Below are positions 56,746 to 64,000 of a stretch of DNA of 64,000 bases, in pieces. The number at the start of each line of letters is the position of its first letter. The first letter of the stretch is position 1. Below the pieces are notes generated by a model. It did no database searches, was not told the origin of the DNA, and saw only the letters and a program-made list of their open reading frames with translations. Where the stretch lies: the NCBI GenBank assembly GCA_018350325.1, contig JAEVLN010000008.1:3305794-3369793 (forward strand), read 5' to 3'. This DNA is from Globodera rostochiensis (lineage: Eukaryota > Nematoda > Chromadorea > Rhabditida > Heteroderidae). The position numbers and the translations under genes are program-made.

Positions 56746-57796
56746 ATGATTTTGCTTAAATTTTGGCTTCTTCTTATTGCCCTGCTGAAGGCTTTTGGCG
56801 CTCATGAAACGTAATTTGTGTTATTTAAAATATTTTTTTATTAATTCTCAATGTTCCAGCAAACCTCCGGATAAAACATGGAAGACGTGCGAAAATGATT
56901 TGCTCATTCTGGACAAAAGATGCCAAAAGTATTTATAATCTTAATTAATTAATTAATAATAATTACCTATAAATATTTTTAATGATATTTTCGATTTAGC
57001 GGCTTTCTCATCTGCTATCAGAGCAAATTTGCCAAAGATATTGGGAATTTGAAGGCCGGAGGTCGTTTCAAAGTGAAGAACAGTCCGAATAAGGGATTTG
57101 CCAATGAATGTGCCGGGGATGATGGGACCAAAGGATGGCACGCCGTACGGATCAGCAACGACAACACCGGCATAATGACTTTGGACGCGTCCTTCAGCAG
57201 GTAAATTATGCCATTGGGCAAATTTAACAATTAATTTGGCCAAATTTAAGCAAACCGTTGATTGTCAACGCATCGAAATATGCTAAAATTAACATCACCA
57301 AAGGTTTATCATATGCACAAAATTATTTTTTAAATTTTTGTTAAGCATTGACGTCGGATGGCCAATCTGTTGGCCTGGACTTTTTAAAGGCGATTCATTT
57401 GGGTGCATTTATGATTGACTTTGATTGCATGCAATTTCAAATTGCCGCATTGGAAATCCGTCAATTCATTGGGAAAAAGGACCCGAAACTGTGCAAAACA
57501 AAAGTGAATAAAAATATTTAATATTTATTTAAAATAAAAATATAAATTTATTTTTAAAGTGTGCGGCTAAATGGGCACCACCAAAGGCACACCATGTGAA
57601 CCATCTCGGCATTAACTGCATGCAGATTGAGTTCCCCATGGGCATTCCCAGCTTTTCGCTGAATATCTCCGCGTCTACTTATGGGCTGGCTTGCGAGGAG
57701 TACGAAAAGCAATATAAGGATTATAAGGATCTCCAATATTCGCCGCCATGCCATAACTCTTCTCGAAGCCAATTAAATTTATTGGCAAAATATTGA
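56746..57796 (+). CDS. Secreted cysteine-containing protein, unrecognised family
   Basis: Six exons join in phase (56746-56810, 56860-56928, 57000-57200, 57251-57303, 57346-57503, 57560-57796) for about 260 aa. Residues 1-19 are a signal peptide (MILLKFWLLLIALLKAFG). The mature chain contains WKTCENDLLILDKRCQ, GFLICYQSKFAKDIGNLK, GWHAVRISNDNTGIMTLDAS, LDFLKAIHLGAFMIDFDCMQ, LCKTK followed by CAAKWAPP, and GINCMQIEFPMG. Nine or so cysteines and no membrane segment after the signal fit an extracellular, disulphide-bonded protein. I do not recognise the fold. In a plant parasite such a protein would be an effector candidate; in any nematode it could equally be a body-cavity or lumenal protein. 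It sits just upstream of a second unrecognised gene on the same strand. Confidence 0.8.
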
Positions 57797-57945
57797 AACG
57801 CTAAGCTTAATATTAAAAAGTTGTAAGATTCGATTAGTGCACGGACATATTTTTTGCGTCGATTTTTGAACATTTTGTAAAATGTCCTTATTTCGGACCC
57901 CAAAATCTTATTGTTTGCCCTTGATGTCCTTATTTTTAAAAGTTT

Positions 57946-59327
57946 TAGTTACGACCCCTGCTTAAAACTGAGACAAATGTTTAAATGTTTATGTTCAGAT
58001 CTGTCGAGATGCTTGTCTGTTACCGAAGCAAAAGCCAATCGACAGACCACCGCAATTCGATCCTCGCAAAATGTCAAAAGCATCTTGGCACGGCATCATC
58101 AAATGTGGCGGGAATTCGAGTTCAAATTTGCATTCACCGTGAAGCCGAGCAACAAATTCTAGTAGTCGGGTCAACAATTGGCTTTTCATTCTCCGAAAAG
58201 ATGTACATATTTTAAACAATAAATATTTTAAAACTTTTTTAAAATTAATTTAAGCCAAAATTCGACGAGGCAATTTTCAATTAAACCCGTTCAAACGCCG
58301 GAAACGGCGCAGGCCTTGACACCAGTTCCATTTCCATTTTTTTTCTTTGAGTTTGGCAATGAACGCCACAGCAGTTTTATTGCTGATAAAGCTGGTGGCA
58401 TAAATACTTCAAGCAATTGGGATAAGGAAGTATTTTTAATAACTTTTTTTTAATTTTTATTTTGTAAATCTCAGAAGAATGCTATCATTGCCACAGTTTT
58501 GAATTCCATCGCCGATGTACAAATCAATGGGAGTTGGACGAAAACATTGCATTTTGTTCCGCCACCAAATGAGTTTATGAAAATTTTCTTTCAGCTGTCA
58601 AGGCCAGAATTTACAGTACAAATAACCCGCCGAATGGATTTGCCAAAATACCGCAACAATCCAAACAAAGTCAGAAATAATAATAATAACATTAATTAAT
58701 TGTACAAAAATGTAATGTAATGTTGTATGTGAACTTTTAGACAGTTCTATCAAGATGCGAAGAGTTGGGAGACGATTGTGAACCGACCCGAAAACTTTTA
58801 AAAAAAATTCATGAAATGCGGGAGTGGTGCTCGCCGGAGAGTCTTTCCGAGCCTTGCATTGGTCGCCGTCGGACTCCTCCAACTCCGGTGGATTTACAAT
58901 TTATTGTTTATTTTATTTTTTATAATTTTATTTTTAAGGATGATTTGAAGCCATTCATGCGGCCTCCCTGGGACAAAACGGATTTTCCATCGACACAAAT
59001 TGAACCCATTGACGAAAAGACGGACGACCCGTTGGACGACGGTAATGATGTATTGGTTACGAAACAACAAGCGCAGACAGAGTACGACCACTTTATGGAA
59101 GGTGGATTTAATCTTTTTTTTTTTGCATAATTAAATCATAAATTTAGGCAACCAATTCATTTATTTAAAAGTGAATTAATATTTGTTATATTTAAGCATG
59201 TTCAAAATGCCGGGATTCATTGAAAATGGAAAAAGAGAAGCGACGGCAGAAGAGACAGTTTTTGATTGGTGCAAGGAAATGGACCAAGTTTCCAATTCCG
59301 ATCAAATTCGATACTGTATCATGTAAC
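57946..59327 (+). CDS. Unrecognised multi-exon gene, partial model
   Basis: Plus-strand frames bounded by plausible splice sites: 57946-58160 (MFKCLCSDLSRCLSVTEAK...), 58257-58425 (ETAQALTPVPFP, FEFGNERHSSFIADKAGG), 58477-58670 (ATVLNSIADVQINGSWTKT, FVPPPNEFMKIFFQLSRPEF), 58740-58890 (RCEELGDDCEPTRKLLKKIH, WCSPESLSEPC), 58939-59040 (KPFMRPPWDKTDFP) and about 59199-59327 (FDWCKEMDQV, ending CIM). I have not found a convincing first exon or signal peptide and some joints are unproven. The NGSW...FxVQI pattern is faintly lectin-like. Family unknown. Confidence 0.5.
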
Positions 59328-59774
59328 AAAAAGGAATATGCACAAATTAAAATAGTAAAACACTTTAAGTTGGCGATGGAATTCAATTGGCAAAAGCTGC
59401 AATCAAAGCAGTTAAAATTTCTGAAAAAAATTTACCGAATTGGTGAATCGAAGTCAAACATTTTGATCACCCATTTGTCGACGACTTCAACTTCTTTCGC
59501 GTTCAAATTGAGGAAAGTTTCGAAATTGGGGCCTAAAAATGTGCTAATACACTGGTGTGCAAAAGTAAATGATTTTTTTTTGTTCACCGATTTGTAAAAT
59601 GATAAAGAGACAATTTGAGAAAGAGTGTTAAGGGCTTTTTTGTAGCATTTTTTGTGGGCTACAAAACCAGCTAGAGCAACCATCCCGAATCCCCCTCATT
59701 AAAATACTGTCCCACTCCAAGTCCGACCACCCCACTTTTTAGTGGTGCAAAAGTAAATGCACAAAATTTAAAAA
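59328..59774. other. Spacer before the foldback element
   Basis: Contains an open plus frame (59345-59595) with no recognisable content. Possibly 3' UTR of the preceding gene. Confidence 0.4.
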
Positions 59775-60590
59775 ACAAAAAATCAATTTTTTGTATGACC
59801 CAAAATCCAAACAAAAATTCATGCATGCATAACTTTTGATACTGATCAAAAAATGGACCAAGTTGCTACAACACCTCCTTCATGGAGATCCGGAAACCCC
59901 AAAATACACTGAAAATGGGGGTCATTTTAGAAAAAAAAATCCCTGAGGGCTTGGAAAAAATTTCTGCAAAAAACCATTATGAGGGATGAATAGCCCACTA
60001 AATTCTCTACAAAATCCAAAAAACCGCTAATCTCTGCGACTTTTCTCCGATGAGCGTGGTCGTCATGTGCAACCTGCGCAGGGACCGTCTGCAGGGGGTA
60101 CGGTAGCGTAAAATAAGGAATCCAGTTTGGCGCTTTTGAGAAATAGCTAACTTCATTATAATAAGTTTTTAAGGGTTTTTAAATAATTAGGCAATTAAAA
60201 AAGTGTATTTCAAGTGAGAAATCACAATGTTTGCATCTAAAAATGATTGTACTACAGTACCCTTCTGCGGACGGTCCCTGCGCAGGTTGCACATGACGAC
60301 CACGCTCATCGGAGAAAAGTCGCAGAGATTAGCGGTTTTTTGGATTTTGTAGAGAATTTAGTGGGCTATTCATCCCTCATAATGGTTTTTTGCAGAAATT
60401 TTTTCCAAGCCCTCAGGGATTTTTTTTTCTAAAATGACCCCCATTTTCAGTGTATTTTGGGGTTTCCGGATCTCCATGAAGGAGGTGTTGTAGCAACTTG
60501 GTCCAATTACCTTTTTTGATCAGTATCAAAAGTTATGCATGCATGAATTTTTGTTTGGATTTTGGGTCATACAAAAAATTGATTTTTTGT
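59775..60590. mobile_element. Large foldback element (327-bp arms)
   Basis: Arms at 59775-60101 and 60257-60590 are nearly exact reverse complements (for example GACCAAGTTGCTACAACACC in one, GGTGTTGTAGCAACTTGGTC in the other), separated by 155 bp. One arm has a small insertion near 60510. No coding capacity. High arm identity suggests recent origin. Confidence 0.92.
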
Positions 60591-60597
60591 GGCCTAG

Positions 60598-62108
60598 TTA
60601 TTGAAGAAAATTCTCATTTTTAGAAGGGGGGGGGCATTGTTTAAAAGGCTCTAAAACAAAAGCATTATCAATTTCCCACATCGATTCATTAAAACTAATC
60701 TCAAATGGTCCCTCCTCCCCACGTAATTTTCGGATTGGAATTAAAAATTTAAAAAATTGAGTCAACGTTAACTCACCCAACTCGTCGACGCCGACAATTT
60801 GCAGTTTGTCCAATTTAAAAAGAACTTTTAAGGCCTCTTCGTCGGACAACTCTAAACAAACACATTTTGTGTCATCACATAAAATAGCAAAATAATATTA
60901 AACAAAATACCTTCATTCAGAAACAGTTTTGCAAAGGATTGGACCGGGAATTTGTAAACGTTCGGCTGAACTTGGCCGTCCGTTTCCGGTGCGGCGGCAT
61001 AAACGCGGACAGAAGACAGACGCAATTTTCCCAAATTAAGCAAAGTTCGCACAAATTCCGTGCTCACCACGTACGGACCATAAAAGGCATTCTGTGAGGA
61101 GCATAATTTAATCAACAAAAAAAAATATTTCGTATATTGGTGACTGACAATGTGCCCAAGACTGAACGTCGCCGGCAGAAAGAAAAATTTTTTTTTACGA
61201 ATTTCCACAATTTTGTATAAGCGTCCTTTTTAAGCCTTTGGGGGCGTGTCGGCGGTGCCGATAAGCAACGCCGAGAATTTAGAATTGAAACGCCGAGAAT
61301 TTAAGCAGGGATGGGCTCTGTTCTGTTCTGATTTCTCCCAATTTCTGGTCGTTTTGGGCACCAGAATTCTGATTTCCTCATGGGTTTTGCACCTAATTTT
61401 CTAATTAAGAAGGCGGGGGGAGGTGGGGGGTGGGGGTGGGGTCCGATTCGATTATTTGAAGAGAAACTTCGATTGCTTAATCTCACAAAAGTTCGTACGT
61501 CTTCGCTGTTTGTCCAGTCTTCTTTGGTCGCGTCTTTGTACATTTTGACACAGCCTTTCTGCTCGAATTCGATGTGTTTTATTTTGACAAATTGTGCGAC
61601 AAAAACTTTAAATGTGGATGGACTGAGACACTGAAAATAAAATGAGATTTTTATTTTTTTGTATTTTGTTTTTTTGAAATTAAAAATAGACAAAAACATA
61701 ACCATAAAATTTGTGTATGCATTTTCCTGACGCAAATCAACTTGATGATATTCATAAGACTTGTTCAGCAGCGGTTCTGTGAATAACATCAGGTAAAAAA
61801 TTTTTCGGTTAGTACTTTTTGTCAGCACTACCCAAATTAGAGTCGACATTTTGGGGGATTAGCCAAAATAGAGTTTCTTAAAATTTGTGAATAACTCTGG
61901 AAGAAAATTTCCAGAAGTCGAAGGTGTACGGGCAAACTTTATTCCGACCTATACGAATAACACCAAAATTTAAATGGGGACGAACGTGAACGGGCCAATT
62001 GAGACGGGGCAATCGAATCGCTCTGCAAATCGACTCCATAATTTTGAAGACAAAAGATCGACCCTCCAAATAACAATATTTCGTCAATAAATTGCCAATC
62101 AGTGACAT
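60598..62108 (-). CDS. Unrecognised gene, possibly F-box-associated, partial model
   Basis: Minus-strand frames bounded by splice-like sites: 62108-61881 (MSLIGNLLTKYCYLEGRSFV, PRLNWPVHVRPHLNFGVIR), about 61776-61703 (PLLNKSYEYHQVDLRQENAY), 61633-61450 (LSPSTFKVFVAQFVKIKHIE, DATKEDWTNSEDVRTFVRL), 61095-60912 (YGPYVVSTEFVRTLLNLGKL, SSVRVYAAAPETDGQ) and 60851-60770 (LSDEEALKVLFKLDKLQIVG). The alternation of short Leu/Val strands is like C. elegans F-box-associated (FTH/FBA) regions, but this is only an impression. It could be one gene or two. The first Met lies 3 bp downstream of the srg stop codon on the same strand, so the true start is doubtful. Confidence 0.4.
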
Positions 62109-62111
62109 TTG

Positions 62112-63354
62112 CTACGAGTTTGTCACTCTGTTAGCCCAGCAGTTATTTGTGTTTGACACTATGTTTGAATCGACACGATTGTTTGTTGCCCGAGTATCGC
62201 AACGAATTCGTGCAATACGGTAATCCTTCATTAGTTGTTGTCGGAATGAGTCGCCTGCCCACAGGAGAAGCCAGCTGGAGAGCACCACACTGCCCGTGTC
62301 CATCACCCACGGGTAGTGCGCGTACATTGCCATAGCCATCGGCATGTTTTGCGAATTAGTAGCAATGTAAGTGCCAATCTGAAAGCAATAAATCAATGTG
62401 AATTAACTTTTGTATTTTAAATTAAAATATAACAAAAAGACAAGCGATGAGCGCGTGCCCACTGAACGTGGCCAATGCGTATATGAACAACTTCCGCTCG
62501 AGCTGATCAGAACTGTCCGGATTGAGAGCGCATTTATTTTTATGCCTTTTGTAGGCCGTAAGGGCGACAATGTTGATCAGAAAGCACACGGACATGAAAA
62601 TGACGGAAGAAGCGGCGTCCATGTAGTTCAAGTAGTTCAGAAACGGAGCCTATTGAAAGTTTGTTTAAATTAAACAAGGATTTAACAATTGGGCCAGATC
62701 AAATTAAATATAATCAGATTTATTACATCTCCGGCTTCATATAGTAATAAGCTCTGATCGGCAGAATTGTTGGGGTTTTCTTTTTGGAGAATTCCTTCAC
62801 TTTTGAACATAACCCAATTACTGCAAATTGGCACACAAAAAACGACAATCGCCACAAGCGGAAGAAACTTTCGCCATAACTAAAAAAAAGACATTTTAAT
62901 TTTTGGAATAAAAAAATGCCAAACTCTTTCATGCATCAACGGCAAAGTGATTGCGGTCAATCGGTTGAGAAGGATGAAAGCGGTGGCCAAATTGTTGGCC
63001 TGGAAGGTGTACCCGGTGAGGAAGAAGACCAGGCAGATCATCCAATTTGGGAGTAGGGAATAGACCGGGTACAGGACGGAGCCGAAGAGAATGGGCAGTC
63101 GGTAGCCGTAGAACGAGTCCAACACGTACAGCAAGTCCTGAAGGCGTTATTTTGTTTAATTTAATTTATAAAAAAAAACAATTTACCGGAATTGCCCGAA
63201 TGATGAAAAGTGAGTAGAATGAATTGTGAAATTGTTTGTGCCGGAGAATTGTGACAATTTCGGCGATGTAAAGTGCCATCGACGGGATGCTCAGACACAT
63301 GGCAAAGTAAATGAGCGGGTCTCGTGCCGAAATTGACCACTCGAGAATGCCCAT
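62112..63354 (-). CDS. Serpentine chemoreceptor, srg-like (7TM GPCR)
   Basis: Seven-pass chemosensory receptor expected in ciliated sensory neurons. Five exons, all in phase 0 (63354-63187, 63137-62925, 62879-62727, 62649-62434, 62378-62112), encode 338 aa, the usual Srg length. Hydrophobic segments in order: LIYFAMCLSIPSMALYIAEI (TM1), SFYSLFIIRAIP then LLYVLDSFYGYRLP (TM2 region), NWMICLVFFLTGYTFQANNL with the family-typical LLNRLTAITLP after it (TM3), FLPLVAIVVFCVPICSNWV (TM4), YMDAASSVIFMSVCFLINIV (TM5), LFIYALATFSGHALIACLF (TM6) and VMDTGSVVLSSWLLLW (TM7). The NRLTAITLP motif after TM3 and SFYSLF after TM1 point to srg rather than other sr families. The C-terminal tail has a run of Asn. 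Confidence 0.8.
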
Positions 63355-64000
63355 TTATTTTATTTTAATAATTATTATTAATAAAATTAAAAAAAGTTTT
63401 TGAAAATTGCGGTGGCATTTGCGCACTCTTCGACAAAAATTGCGCCCGTCCACAATTTTTTACACGGCAAAAGCAAAAGAACCCAATTAGTGCTCAAAAT
63501 TATTTCGTTGGCCACACAATCTGAGAAAGCATCTGCTTATCAGACGGGAGAAAGCCCGTTCAAAGTCGGTTAGAGGGAAATGTAAGCATATTTAATTAAT
63601 TCCCCAGACAAATGACAATAAAGTCACAAAGATAGAAAAAAGGTGTTGAAGTCTGCTGCTGGTCTTTGTATAACGGAAAGCCTAAAAAACGATTAAGAAA
63701 ACAACAGAAAACTTTTTAGTCAATCTAAATCAATATTTTGGCATTTTTGAGAATAAATCAATATTTCGACATTTTTCCGTAATAAATCAATATTTTGGGC
63801 ATTTTTCTTGAGAAAAATACAATTTTTAGGCATTTTTCCAAAATTCTTGAAAGAAATTTAATATTTCAGGCACTTTTCCCCAAAATTTCTTAAGAAAAAT
63901 GGGTAATACTCGGGCTTGGCCCCCCCCCCATTTTTTGAAAAAATAAAAATATTTTTCAAAGTCAATTAAAAGGTGTGTCTATGGGATATTTGAGGTATGA
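63355..64000. other. Upstream flank of the srg gene with a short tandem repeat
   Basis: No exon seen. About five degenerate ~39-bp units with AATCAATATTTTGGCATTTT lie at 63720-63900, followed by a C-run at 63920. The proximal part should hold the srg promoter. Confidence 0.5.

Noticed and set aside
1..64000. tRNA, rRNA and spliced-leader RNA genes
   Set aside because: I looked for T-loop and spliced-leader signatures and found none I could support; a covariance-model scan would be decisive.

Overview
The window is nuclear DNA from a nematode. The clearest markers are a spliced cuticle collagen gene with the nematode-specific C-terminal [10 protein letters not shown] signature, a chemoreceptor of the srg type, U2 snRNA genes, and many small exons separated by AT-rich introns full of short repeats. 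A plant-parasitic tylenchid (cyst-nematode type) is my guess, from one near-consensus GC-AG intron, secreted cysteine-rich and effector-like genes and expanded segmental duplications; the sequence does not prove it. Most gene models were built by hand from splice-site phases and protein-family motifs.

Layout. 0.6-5.6 kb: presenilin (minus, 15 exons), with a hAT-like MITE in intron 1. 5.9-16.9 kb: a three-copy tandem segmental duplication (units of 3.95, 3.02 and 4.0 kb); each copy carries TMEM107 and the 3' part of galactokinase 2 (GALK2). Only the last copy joins unique 5' exons (16.95-18.04 kb) to make a complete GALK2. 18-23 kb: repeats, an ANCHR exon fragment, a degenerate H2A-like gene and a small secreted Pro/Gly-rich CxxC protein. 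23.1-26.5 kb: a six-exon cuticle collagen with a U2 snRNA gene inside intron 2. Two further identical U2 genes lie at 26.8 and 30.4 kb on the other strand, and a large degraded inverted repeat (23.7-25.8 against 29.4-30.9 kb) surrounds a secreted protein gene (27.5-28.8 kb) that has degenerate peptide repeats and three tandem helix-turn-helix-like units.

32.7-50.7 kb is a run of four minus-strand housekeeping genes: ZFYVE19/ANCHR (FYVE zinc finger), a RING/B-box TRIM protein, an INO80E-like coiled-coil protein and the exonuclease DIS3L2. The INO80E-like stop and the TRIM start are only 143 bp apart, as in a nematode operon. 53.3-55.3 kb holds duplicated fragments: an M41 (FtsH-type) peptidase domain without its AAA part, and an internally deleted inverted copy of the TRIM 3' half. 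56.7-59.3 kb has two adjacent plus-strand genes, the first clearly secreted, neither recognised. 60.6-63.4 kb has an unrecognised, possibly F-box-associated gene and an srg-type chemoreceptor on the minus strand.

Foldback and MITE-like elements sit in introns and spacers throughout. The most unusual points are the secreted multi-HTH protein, the U2 genes tied to an inverted repeat, the mosaic GALK2/TMEM107 triplication, and a DIS3L2 intron made almost wholly of a foldback element.
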